Shown here piece after piece: positions 51,022 to 58,858 of a stretch of DNA of 64,000 nucleotides. Each line of letters starts with the position of its first letter. The stretch's first letter is position 1. The stretch comes from Ectopseudomonas mendocina. Lineage in GTDB: Bacteria > Pseudomonadota > Gammaproteobacteria > Pseudomonadales > Pseudomonadaceae. The translations under genes were made by a program, and so were the position numbers. Under the pieces are notes generated by a model, which worked only from the letters and a program-made list of their open reading frames with translations, was not told the origin of the DNA and did no database searches. The DNA lies in NCBI RefSeq assembly GCF_007049795.1, contig NZ_SCFY01000018.1:53716-117715 (forward strand), given 5' to 3'.

Positions 51022-52179
51022 TCAGAGCCTCGTCTGCATCCACTGCGCCAGACACGCCAGCATGGCGTCACAGCGGGCCAGTTGATCGAGACTGACGAAC
51101 TCGTCCGGCTTGTGTCCCTGTTCCATGCTGCCGGGGCCGCAGACCACGGTGGCCACGCCGGCCTCGTCGAACAGACCGCCTTCGGTGCCGAAGGCAACGG
51201 TGGTGAAATCCTCGCGTTCGGCGATCAGCGCCAGCAGCTGTGCCGCCTCGCTGGCGGCATCGGTGAGCAGGCCGGGATAACTCGGTAGCTCGCTGAAACG
51301 GATATCGCTGGCCGCGCTCACCGCACGCATGCGCGGCAGCAGCTCGTGCTCGGCGTAGTAGCGCAGCTCGGCAGCGACCTGCTGCGGATCATCGGCCGGC
51401 AGCGAGCGCATCTCGAAATCGAAGCGGCATTCGGCGGGCACGATGTTCAAGGCGCGGCCGCCCTGGATCACACCGGTCTGCACCGTGGAGTACGGCGGAT
51501 CGAAACGGCTGTCATGGTGCTCGGGCGCGGCCAGGCGCTCACCGATCTCGCCGAGGCGGCCGATCAGTTTCGCCGCGTACTCGATGGCATTCACCCCCTG
51601 CGGCGCATAGGCCGAATGACAGGCGGCGCCGTGTACCTCGCAGCGCATCGCCAGCTTGCCCTTGTGGCCGAGCACCGGACGCATCTCGGTGGGCTCGCCG
51701 ATCAGGCAGATGGCCGGGCGCTCGGGGCTGGCACGCAGACGCTCGACCAGGCTGCGCACGCCGAGGCAGCCGACCTCCTCGTCATAGGAAATGGCGATGT
51801 GTAGCGGCAGGCGCAGCGGCGCCTCGAGAAAGCGCGGTAGCGCCGCCAGCACGCAGGCGATGAAGCCCTTCATGTCCGCCGTGCCACGCCCGTACAGGCG
51901 GCCGTCGCGCTCGCTCAGGGCGAAGGCCGGCAGCGTCCAGGCCTGGCCATCGACCGGCACCACGTCGCTGTGCCCGGACAGCATCACCCCGCCCGCCCCA
52001 GCCGGGCCGATGCGCGCATAGAGGTTAGCCTTGCTGCGTTCGGCGTTGAACAGCAGCTCGCTGTCGATGCCGAGCCCGGCCAGGTAGGCACGCACGTAAT
52101 CGATCAGCGCCAGGTTGGATTCGCGGCTGGTGGTGTCGAAGGCGATCAGGTCGGCGAGCAGGTCGCGGCTGGTGGGCAT
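51022..52179 (-). CDS. M20-family deacylase (ArgE-like)
   Basis: A 385-residue metallopeptidase-fold deacylase. The first metal ligand is in LSGHSDVVPVDG, the catalytic glutamate in YDEEVGCLG, further ligands in IGEPTEM, and GAACHSAYAPQGVNAI belongs to the dimerisation lid. It is annotated most often as acetylornithine deacetylase; in a catabolic cluster it is more likely to remove an acyl group from an N-acylated amine or amino acid. It shares strand and neighbourhood with DUF1028, RidA and FMO genes. Confidence 0.85.
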   Translation of the reverse strand: MPTSRDLLADLIAFDTTSRESNLALIDYVRAYLAGLGIDSELLFNAERSKANLYARIGPAGAGGVMLSGHSDVVPVDGQAWTLPAFALSERDGRLYGRGTADMKGFIACVLAALPRFLEAPLRLPLHIAISYDEEVGCLGVRSLVERLRASPERPAICLIGEPTEMRPVLGHKGKLAMRCEVHGAACHSAYAPQGVNAIEYAAKLIGRLGEIGERLAAPEHHDSRFDPPYSTVQTGVIQGGRALNIVPAECRFDFEMRSLPADDPQQVAAELRYYAEHELLPRMRAVSAASDIRFSELPSYPGLLTDAASEAAQLLALIAEREDFTTVAFGTEGGLFDEAGVATVVCGPGSMEQGHKPDEFVSLDQLARCDAMLACLAQWMQTRL

Positions 52180-52211
52180 GGGTGGTTACCGGTGAAAGGT
52201 TGATCGATGAT

Positions 52212-52327
52212 CCTGTGGGAGGCGCTTTAGCGGCGACGAAGGATACGTGCCAAGTCGCGGCTACGACTGCATGGATGCAGGAGATAGAGCGAAGCAGGAT
52301 GCCAGAGCCGAAAGCCCCTCCCACAGG
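52212..52327. repeat. Composite repeat, copy 2 (REP ends with conserved core)
   Basis: It begins CCTGTGGGAGGCGCTTTAGC and ends GCCCCTCCCACAGG. The core from CGCGGCTACGACTGCATGGA onward matches copy 1 at 39782-39878 with very few differences. It lies between the M20 and DUF1028 genes. Confidence 0.7.
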
Positions 52328-52336
52328 TCGCCCACC

Positions 52337-53011
52337 CTACTCGTCACCCGGCACGCCGTAACTCGGCGCGGCGGTGGGGTCGAGGGCGCGGGTGATGTAA
52401 TCGTGCAGTTGCGGCTCGTAGGCGCGCCAGAGTTTATCCAGCTCGCCGATGGGGTCGTGCTCGGCCCAGTCGACACGCAGATCGACCACCGGCCAGACCA
52501 GATCACCGACCACCGACAGCGCCGCCGAATGCACCGGCCCGGCCTCACCACCGGCGGCCATCGCCGCGTGCATGGCCGCCAGCAGGCGATCCGGCAGGCC
52601 ACCGTCGGCCTGCTCGAAGGCCTCGACCATGGCGTCAATCACCGCCGTGGAAGCCAGCAGGTTGCCGGCCGCCACGCATTGCTCGCCAGCGCGCGCATGG
52701 TGCACGCCGAGAGCTTCGCTGCCGGAAAAGTGCGCGCTGGCGCCGTGGCTGTCGATCACCGTCACCTGGCGGTACTGGCCGTAGCCGTTGCGCGCCAGCG
52801 CCTGCTCCAGCGCGCTGACCGGTGCCTCGCCGGCCTCCAGGCGGTCGAGAATCTGCGGGCCGAGCGCCGGCAGGGTGATGTTCTGCGTCGACACCGCGCC
52901 GACCCCGGCGCGCAGCCAGGGGCAACGGGCGCCAACGGCGATGCTGGAGGAGCTGATGGCGATGCCAAGGTGCCCGGTTTCCGGGCAGCGGCCGACGATG
53001 GAAAAGGTCAT
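52337..53011 (-). CDS. DUF1028 family protein
   Basis: A 224-residue member of DUF1028, which is annotated as an Ntn-hydrolase-like fold (MTFSIVGRCPETGHLGIAISSSSIAVGARCPWLRAG at the start, quoted in part from residues 1-36). The function of the family is not settled. The gene begins on the RidA-family stop codon (ATGA), so the two are made together. It probably acts on a product of the flavin monooxygenase pathway. Confidence 0.85.
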   Translation of the reverse strand: MTFSIVGRCPETGHLGIAISSSSIAVGARCPWLRAGVGAVSTQNITLPALGPQILDRLEAGEAPVSALEQALARNGYGQYRQVTVIDSHGASAHFSGSEALGVHHARAGEQCVAAGNLLASTAVIDAMVEAFEQADGGLPDRLLAAMHAAMAAGGEAGPVHSAALSVVGDLVWPVVDLRVDWAEHDPIGELDKLWRAYEPQLHDYITRALDPTAAPSYGVPGDE

Positions 53012-53445
53012 GCCTGGCCCCCGGCGCTCGGCCAGTCATCGGGAATCACGGCGATCACGTCGATCTCCATCAGCCATTGCGGCTGGCCGAGCGCCGAGAC
53101 CACCAGCCCGGTGGAAATCGGGAACACGCCCTTGAGCCACTTGCCGACCTCCTTGTACACCGGCTCGCGGTAGCGCGGGTCGATGATGTAGGTAGTGGTC
53201 TTGACGATATGCGAGAGGTCGCTGCCGGCTTCTTCCAGCAGTTGCTTGAGGTTCTTCATCGCCTGCTCGGTCTGCGCCTGCGGGTCGCCGAGGCCGACCA
53301 GATTGCCGTCGAAGTCGGTGCCGACCTGGCCGCGCACATACACCGTGTTGCCGGCGCGCACGGCCTGGCACAGGTCGTTGTCTAGGGACTGGTTGGGATA
53401 AGTGTCCTTGGTGTTGAACATGCGGATGCGGGTATGAGTGGGCAT
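53008..53445 (-). CDS. RidA/YjgF-family protein lacking the usual catalytic arginine
   Basis: A 145-residue RidA-fold protein. Family segments include VRGQVGTDFDGNLVGLGDPQAQTEQAMKNL (about residues 38-67) and IVKTTTYIIDPRYREPVYKEV. RidA enzymes hydrolyse reactive enamines and imines using an arginine (R105 in E. coli RidA) near VARLPK. Here the matching segment is VVSALGQPQW, with no arginine, so imine deaminase activity is doubtful. It begins in a TGATG overlap with the monooxygenase stop and is coupled to DUF1028 by ATGA. Confidence 0.85.
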   Translation of the reverse strand: MPTHTRIRMFNTKDTYPNQSLDNDLCQAVRAGNTVYVRGQVGTDFDGNLVGLGDPQAQTEQAMKNLKQLLEEAGSDLSHIVKTTTYIIDPRYREPVYKEVGKWLKGVFPISTGLVVSALGQPQWLMEIDVIAVIPDDWPSAGGQA

Positions 53446-54806
53446 CAGCGGACTCCGGTGAGGCTGACTTTGCCAGCGCTGGATTCGAGGGTCGCGGCGT
53501 CACGCTGGGCGGCGTCGCGGTAGGCGGTGTACTTGCGCTGGGTGGCGATGTGGTCGGCGATGTGGCGGGCGTCGTGCCACACGCCCCAGATAAAGGTGGA
53601 GCCACGCCGCGACAGCCAGGGCAAACCGACGAAGTACACCCCCGGTTCGCTGGACACGCCGCGCTGGTGTTTGGGCTTGCCGTTGGCGTCGAAGGCATCG
53701 ACCTGCAACCAGCTGAAGTCCGTGGCATAGCCGGTGGCCCAGATGATCGAAGTAACGCCGGCTGCGGCCAGGTCGAGGCTTTGCAGCGGCTTGCGGACGC
53801 ACGCCGGCTCGGGGAAGCGTCGGCGCGCTTCAGGCTCTAGCGGCAGATCGAGACCGTTGCGTTCGACATAGGCATCAGCGGCATCGAGCAGCGACAGGTA
53901 GTTCTCGTCGCCGCGCGCCAGGTTCTCCGCCAGGTCGTCGGCGAACTGCGCCACGCCAGCCTCGACGGCGCGGGTCAGGCCGACCAGGGTGATACCCTGC
54001 GCGGCCAGCTCGCGAAAATCGATGGTGCGCCCGCCATGGGCGCCGCTGACGGCGATGGTCACGTGCTCCTTGCCGGGCTGCACGGTTTCCAGATCCCACA
54101 GGCCGAGCACGCCGAGCCACCAGACGAAATCGCGCCCACGGTAGCTGCGCGGCGGCCGGTCGTGGGCGCCGACGGAGAGGTACACCTGGCGTCCGGCGCG
54201 GTTCAGCTCGTCGGCAATCTGCACGCCGGAGGAACCGGCGCCGACCACCAGCACCGCGCCCTCGGGCAGTTGCTGCGGGTTGCGGTAGTGCGCAGAGTGG
54301 ATCTGCAGCAGGCTTTCGTCCTGCGGGGCGATGGCCGGGATCACCGGGCGCTGGAACGGGCCGGTGGCAGCGACCACACGGTTGGCGTGAATGGTGCCCT
54401 CGGAGGTTTCCACGATGAAGCCGGCGCGGCCGGACGCACGCACCACCTGCTTGACCTCGACGCCGGTGCGAATCGGCGCGTCGATCATCCGCGCATAGGC
54501 CTCGAAGTAGTCCGCCACCTGGTCCTTGTGGGCGAAGTCGTCCGGGCCAAGATCGGGAAACTCCATACCTGGGAAGCGGTCATGCCAGACCGGCCCGTTG
54601 GTCACCAGCGAATCCCAGCGCACCGTGCGCCAGGCCTCGGCGATGCGGCTCTTCTCCAGTACCAGGTGCGGCACGCCTAGCTTGCCCAGGTGCTCACTAA
54701 CGGCGACGCCGGCCTGGCCAGCGCCGACCACTAGGGTATCGGTTGTCAGGATTGCGGGTGCCCGACCTGCGGGTTGAGGAAAGACGGATTGCTTCAGCTC
54801 GGTCAT
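53445..54806 (-). CDS. Flavin-containing monooxygenase (CzcO/FMO-like)
   Basis: A 453-residue FAD/NADPH enzyme. The FAD fold is LVVGAGQAGVAVSEHLGKLG near residue 26, the NADPH fold is LVVGAGSSGVQIADELNRAG near residue 184, and IWATGYATDFSWL is the late FMO-type motif. Such enzymes hydroxylate nitrogen or sulfur atoms of soft nucleophiles. Start 54806 (MTELKQS) is preceded by GCAGG and matches relatives; the in-frame extension to 54968 is not convincing. It heads a tightly overlapping FMO-RidA-DUF1028 unit. Confidence 0.87.
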   Translation of the reverse strand: MTELKQSVFPQPAGRAPAILTTDTLVVGAGQAGVAVSEHLGKLGVPHLVLEKSRIAEAWRTVRWDSLVTNGPVWHDRFPGMEFPDLGPDDFAHKDQVADYFEAYARMIDAPIRTGVEVKQVVRASGRAGFIVETSEGTIHANRVVAATGPFQRPVIPAIAPQDESLLQIHSAHYRNPQQLPEGAVLVVGAGSSGVQIADELNRAGRQVYLSVGAHDRPPRSYRGRDFVWWLGVLGLWDLETVQPGKEHVTIAVSGAHGGRTIDFRELAAQGITLVGLTRAVEAGVAQFADDLAENLARGDENYLSLLDAADAYVERNGLDLPLEPEARRRFPEPACVRKPLQSLDLAAAGVTSIIWATGYATDFSWLQVDAFDANGKPKHQRGVSSEPGVYFVGLPWLSRRGSTFIWGVWHDARHIADHIATQRKYTAYRDAAQRDAATLESSAGKVSLTGVR

Positions 54807-54892
54807 GGTTGCCTGCTCTGATTCTGCTCGTGACTGAATCCGCCGGGGCGGCTCGTTGCGGGCATTCTGTTCAGGGCGGGGGATTAGCGAAA

Positions 54893-54906
54893 TTATGTTT
54901 TTTGTA
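54893..54906. promoter_or_regulatory. Inverted ModE-like half element before the FMO operon
   Basis: TTATGTTTTTTGTA is close to the reverse complement of the strong ModE-like site at 55000-55023 (which reads TTATGTTTTTTTGTATA on the minus strand). It lies 87 bases upstream of the monooxygenase start. It may be a second, weaker operator or a coincidence of T-rich sequence. Confidence 0.35.
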
Positions 54907-54999
54907 GTTGCTGGCAAGGGAAAAACTGCCCGCAAGCACTGACGGTGCAGGCATCCGACGCCGCGCACGAAGATCGTGCACGGAAACAGACCTCAATAG

Positions 55000-55023
55000 C
55001 GCTATATACAAAAAAACATAACG
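55000..55023 (+). promoter_or_regulatory. ModE-like operator upstream of modA
   Basis: CGCTATATA, eight bases (all A but the first), then CATAACG: an imperfect inverted repeat that matches the known pattern of ModE operators (CGNTATATA...TAACG). It ends 69 bases before the modA start. Molybdate-bound ModE represses mod operons in other bacteria. No modE gene lies in this window. Confidence 0.65.
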
Positions 55024-55092
55024 ATGTAGGATTGCCGCATTCAGACCTGCCGCCAGGGTCGAGCCAACACCCGATAACGATAAGGAATCCCC

Positions 55093-55845
55093 ATGCTCAC
55101 GCCGCTCAAGCACAGCCTGCTCGCCCTCGGCCTGATCTTCACCAGCCGCGCCATCGCCGACGAGGTCAAGGTCGCTGTCGCCGCCAACTTCACCGCGCCG
55201 ATCCAGGCACTCGCGCCAGCGTTCGAGCAGGCCACCGGGCACAAGCTGGTGGCGTCATTCGGCGCCACCGGGCAGTTCTATGCGCAGATCAAGCATGGCG
55301 CACCCTTCGATGTATTCCTCAGCGCCGACGACAGCACCCCGGCCAAGCTGGAAAGCGAAGACGACACCCTCCCCGGCTCGCGTTTCACCTACGCCATCGG
55401 CAGCCTGGTGCTGTGGTCGGCCGATGCCAACTACCTCGATGGTACTGACGCGGCGCTGAAAGCCGGGCAGTTCAAGCACCTGTCCATCGCCAATCCGAAG
55501 GCCGCCCCCTACGGCCTGGCCGCGACCCAGGTGCTGGACAAGCTGGGCCTGAGCGACACCGTGAAAAGCAAACTGGTCGAAGGCCAGAACATCACCCAGG
55601 CGCATCAATTCGTCTCCACCGGTAACGCCGAGCTGGGCTTCGTCGCCCTGTCGCAGGTGTACAAGGACGGTCAGGTCAGCAGCGGCTCGGCCTGGATCGT
55701 CCCGGACGATATGTACGACCCGATCAAACAGGACGCGGTGATTCTCAAGCAGGGCGCGAACAACCCGGCAGCGGCGGCACTGGTGGAGTACCTGAAAGGC
55801 CCGGAAGCGGCCAAGGTGATCAAGTCGTTCGGTTATAAGCTGTAA
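55093..55845 (+). CDS. modA: Molybdate-binding protein ModA
   Basis: A 250-residue periplasmic binding protein with signal peptide ...LLALGLIFTSRAIA. The mature protein begins DEVKVAVAANFTAPIQAL and has SFGATGQFYAQIKHGAPFDVFLSAD, which provides the serine/backbone oxyanion pocket typical of ModA, and ANPKAAPYGLAA. AAGGA seven bases upstream fixes the start. It starts modABC. Confidence 0.93.
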   Translation: MLTPLKHSLLALGLIFTSRAIADEVKVAVAANFTAPIQALAPAFEQATGHKLVASFGATGQFYAQIKHGAPFDVFLSADDSTPAKLESEDDTLPGSRFTYAIGSLVLWSADANYLDGTDAALKAGQFKHLSIANPKAAPYGLAATQVLDKLGLSDTVKSKLVEGQNITQAHQFVSTGNAELGFVALSQVYKDGQVSSGSAWIVPDDMYDPIKQDAVILKQGANNPAAAALVEYLKGPEAAKVIKSFGYKL

Positions 55846-55899
55846 TAACCATGGCCCGGATCGCATCCGGGCCACGTCTGCCACTTCCGGAATTCCTGC

Positions 55900-56580
55900 A
55901 TGACGCTGTCGAAGAATGACCTCGACGCCATCCTCCTGACTCTGGAGCTGGCCTCGCTGACTACCGTGCTGCTGCTGATCATCGGCACGCCGATTGCCCT
56001 GTGGCTGGCGCGCACCGACTCCTGGCTCAAGCGCCCGGTCGGCGCGGTGGTGGCGCTACCGCTGGTGCTGCCGCCGACGGTGATAGGTTTCTACCTGCTG
56101 GTGAGCATGGGGCCCAATGGTTTCTTCGGTCAGCTGACGCAGAGCCTCGGTCTCGGTACCTTCACCTTCACGTTCACCGGCCTGGTGATAGGCTCGATCT
56201 TCTATTCGCTGCCCTTCGTCGTGCAGCCGTTGCAGAACGCTTTCGAGGCCATCGGCCGTGGCCCGCTGGAAGCGGCCGCGACCTTGCGCGCCAACCCCTG
56301 GGACAGTTTCTTCAGCGTGGTGCTGCCACTGGCCCGCCCGGGCTTCATCACCGCCGCCATTCTCAGCTTTGCCCATACCGTCGGTGAGTTCGGCGTGGTG
56401 CTGATGATCGGTGGCAACATCCCCGGCAAGACCCAGGTGGTGTCTGTGCAGATCTACAACCACGTGGAAACCATGAACTACGCCCAGGCGCACTGGCTGG
56501 CTGGCGGCATGGTGGCGTTCTCCTTCATCGTTCTACTCACGCTGTATAGCGGGCGCAGTAGCCAGATGAGGGCACTGTGA
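55900..56580 (+). CDS. modB: Molybdate ABC permease ModB
   Basis: A 226-residue inner-membrane permease with five to six hydrophobic segments. LPPTVIGFYLL and the coupling loop LEAAATLRANPWDSFFSVVLPLA are typical of ModB. Its stop overlaps the modC start by one base (TGATG). The ribosome site is weak (CCGGAA), which suggests translation linked to modA, 54 bases upstream. Confidence 0.92.
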   Translation: MTLSKNDLDAILLTLELASLTTVLLLIIGTPIALWLARTDSWLKRPVGAVVALPLVLPPTVIGFYLLVSMGPNGFFGQLTQSLGLGTFTFTFTGLVIGSIFYSLPFVVQPLQNAFEAIGRGPLEAAATLRANPWDSFFSVVLPLARPGFITAAILSFAHTVGEFGVVLMIGGNIPGKTQVVSVQIYNHVETMNYAQAHWLAGGMVAFSFIVLLTLYSGRSSQMRAL

Positions 56581-57704
56581 TGTTCGGTTTCGGCAAAGCC
56601 CCACCATCTGCCGTTCACGACGACGGGCGCATTCGCGCGCGCTTCGTGGTCAAGCATCCGGGCTTCGCCCTGGATGTAGACCTTGACCTGCCCGGGCGCG
56701 GTGTCAGCGCGCTGTTCGGCCATTCCGGTTCTGGCAAGACCAGCTGCCTGCGCTGCTTCGCCGGGCTGGATCGCCCGCAGCAGGGTTACCTGCAGGTAGC
56801 CGGTGAGCTCTGGCAGGACAGCGAGCGCGGTTTCTTCCTCCCCGCGCACAAGCGCGCCATCGGCTACGTGTTCCAGGACGCCAACCTGTTCCCGCACCTG
56901 AGCGTGCGCAAGAATCTGGAATACGGTCAGCGGCGCATCCCTGCCTCGCAACGCAAAGTGGCGCTAGAACAGGCGCTGCAGCTGCTGGGCATCGGCCACC
57001 TGCTCGAGCGCATGCCCTCGGCGCTGTCCGGCGGCGAACGCCAGCGCGTCGGCATCGCCCGCGCGCTGGTCACCAGCCCGCGCCTGCTGCTGATGGACGA
57101 GCCGCTGGCTTCGCTCGACCTCAAACGCAAGCACGAAGTCCTGCCGTATCTGCAGCGCCTGCACGAGGAGCTGGACATCCCCGTGCTCTACGTCAGCCAC
57201 GCCCCGGACGAAGTGGCGCGTCTGGCCGATCATCTGGTGCTGCTCGACGAAGGCCAGGTGCGCGCCAGCGGCCCGCTCAAGGAGACCCTGTTGCGCGCCG
57301 ATCTGCCGTTCGCCAGCGATGACGAGGCCGAGGCGGTGATCGACGGCCAGGTCTGTGGCCACGATGCCGCCTACGATCTGCTGCAACTGAACCTTCCCGG
57401 CAGCGAAGCCTGCCTGCGCCTACCCCATGCAGCGCTGCCCAGCGGGCATCGGGTACGAGTGAAGATCAAGGCGCGCGACGTCAGCCTCAGCCTGCAACGT
57501 GCCGAAGGCAGCAGCCTGCTCAACCTGCTGCCAGTGCGGGTCGATGGCTGGCAGGCACTGGACGCGCAGATGCTGTTGACCCTGCGCATCGGCGATCAGC
57601 GCCTGCTGGCGCGAATCACCCGTTACTCCTTCGATCAGTTGGGCATTCATGCCGGCCAGGCGCTGTGGGCGCAGATCAAGTCGGTGTCGCTGCTGGCGCC
57701 GTAA
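56580..57704 (+). CDS. modC: Molybdate ABC ATPase ModC
   Basis: A 374-residue ATP-binding subunit. Walker A is GHSGSGKTS, the signature LSGGERQR, Walker B LLLMDEP, and the switch histidine is in YVSHAPDE. Residues about 300-370 form the C-terminal TOBE/Mop regulatory domain, as expected for ModC. An A rather than a second aspartate pattern is not seen; key residues are intact. The start at 56580 uses the TGATG overlap with modB. Confidence 0.92.
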   Translation: MFGFGKAPPSAVHDDGRIRARFVVKHPGFALDVDLDLPGRGVSALFGHSGSGKTSCLRCFAGLDRPQQGYLQVAGELWQDSERGFFLPAHKRAIGYVFQDANLFPHLSVRKNLEYGQRRIPASQRKVALEQALQLLGIGHLLERMPSALSGGERQRVGIARALVTSPRLLLMDEPLASLDLKRKHEVLPYLQRLHEELDIPVLYVSHAPDEVARLADHLVLLDEGQVRASGPLKETLLRADLPFASDDEAEAVIDGQVCGHDAAYDLLQLNLPGSEACLRLPHAALPSGHRVRVKIKARDVSLSLQRAEGSSLLNLLPVRVDGWQALDAQMLLTLRIGDQRLLARITRYSFDQLGIHAGQALWAQIKSVSLLAP

Positions 57705-57854
57705 TTCCTTGCTGCGCGACCGCGGAGCCCACGGTGCGCATGGCGCACCCTACGCTGAAGCCGTCACACCCCGTAGGGTGCGCCGCGCGCACCGACCACG
57801 CGTAGGTTGATAGCTCCCACGCGCAGCGCGAGGAAGATCGGCCTGACCCATCCA
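57705..57854. repeat. Palindromes between modC and the AAA+ gene
   Basis: GGTGCGCATGGCGCACC (about 57733-57749) and GTAGGGTGCGCCGCGCGCACC (about 57774-57794) form short stems in this convergent spacer. They could end both transcripts. No gene is seen. Confidence 0.5.
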
Positions 57855-58679
57855 TTACGCAATACCCGGCAACTCCAGATGCTCCGGCCCGATTTCGGCA
57901 TGGCCGGCCAGCAGCAGGGCGAAGTGGATGACGTTCTCCAGCTCACGGGTATTGCCCGGCCAGCGGTGCGCCTCCAGCACCGCCTGCGCCGCCGGACTGA
58001 TCGACGGAATGGCCAGACCCAGGCGCAGGGCGTGGATGCCGAGGAAGTATTCGGCCAACGGCAGGATATCGCCGACGCGCTGACGCAGGGCTGGGAACAG
58101 CAGCTGGCCATCGCACAGGTAGGCATACAAGCGCTCGTCGAAGGTGCCGGCGGCCACCGCGCGGGACAACTCGATGCTGCTCGCCGCCACCAGGCGCACA
58201 TCCACCGGCAGTGCCTGGCTGGCGCCAACGCGATACACCTCGCGGGTTTCCAGTGCGGACAGCAGCTTGCTCTGCAACGGGCGCGCGAGGTCGGCGATCT
58301 CGTCGAGGTAGAGCGTGCCACCATTGGCCGAACCGAACCAGCCGGCACGGCTGCTGGCGGCGCCGACATGAGCGCCGCCAACATGACCGAACAGCTCGGC
58401 CTCGCCCCATTGCGGGCTGATCGCCGCGCAGCTCACCGCAACGAAAAGGCCAGCACGCTCACTGTGGCGATGGATATAGCGCGCCAGCAACTCCTTGCCG
58501 GTACCGGTTTCACCGAGAATCAGCAACGGCTGGCCGTTACCCGCCAGCGCCTCGGCGCGCTCGCGCAATTGACGCGAACGGGCATCGACGAATACCAGCG
58601 CCTTGGCCCGAATGCTCAGTGGGCTCTTGTCCGAATCGGCGAAGGTCAATGGCGGTGGAAAGCCTGGTGGAAAACTCAT
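57855..58679 (-). CDS. Reduced sigma-54-activator-like AAA+ protein
   Basis: A 274-residue protein that is only the AAA+ part of a sigma-54 enhancer-binding protein. Walker A is GETGTGKE (56-63) and Walker B GGTLYLDE (120-127). The sigma-54 contact loop, normally GAFTGA, reads GAHVGA (102-107), and the usual FRxDLYYRL segment reads FDERLYAYL (180-188), which loses the usual arginine. There is no N-terminal regulatory domain and no Fis-type helix-turn-helix after PGNTRELENVI. AGGAG nine bases before 58679 fixes the start. It may act on another activator rather than on DNA. Sulfur control is suggested only by its place near oscA-sbp. Confidence 0.82.
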   Translation of the reverse strand: MSFPPGFPPPLTFADSDKSPLSIRAKALVFVDARSRQLRERAEALAGNGQPLLILGETGTGKELLARYIHRHSERAGLFVAVSCAAISPQWGEAELFGHVGGAHVGAASSRAGWFGSANGGTLYLDEIADLARPLQSKLLSALETREVYRVGASQALPVDVRLVAASSIELSRAVAAGTFDERLYAYLCDGQLLFPALRQRVGDILPLAEYFLGIHALRLGLAIPSISPAAQAVLEAHRWPGNTRELENVIHFALLLAGHAEIGPEHLELPGIA

Positions 58680-58794
58680 GACGTGCAGCTCCTGAGCCAC
58701 ACCTAACCGGCGCAGCCTGTACGCGAATAGAAAATTGCCTGGAGCAACTGCTCCGCAACGGCCCGAAGGGTGGCCACCATGGATGGCAGGCGAT

Positions 58795-58832
58795 AAAAAA
58801 GAGCGGGCGGCTGCCTGGCCCGACCCCGCTCT
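58795..58832 (-). terminator. Rho-independent terminator of the alpha/beta hydrolase gene
   Basis: AGAGCGGG (58800-58807) pairs with CCCGCTCT (58825-58832). On the minus strand the stem is followed by six T residues. It lies 27 bases past the hydrolase stop. Confidence 0.8.
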
Positions 58833-58858
58833 GAAAATGGTATGACGTGGTGACCGGC

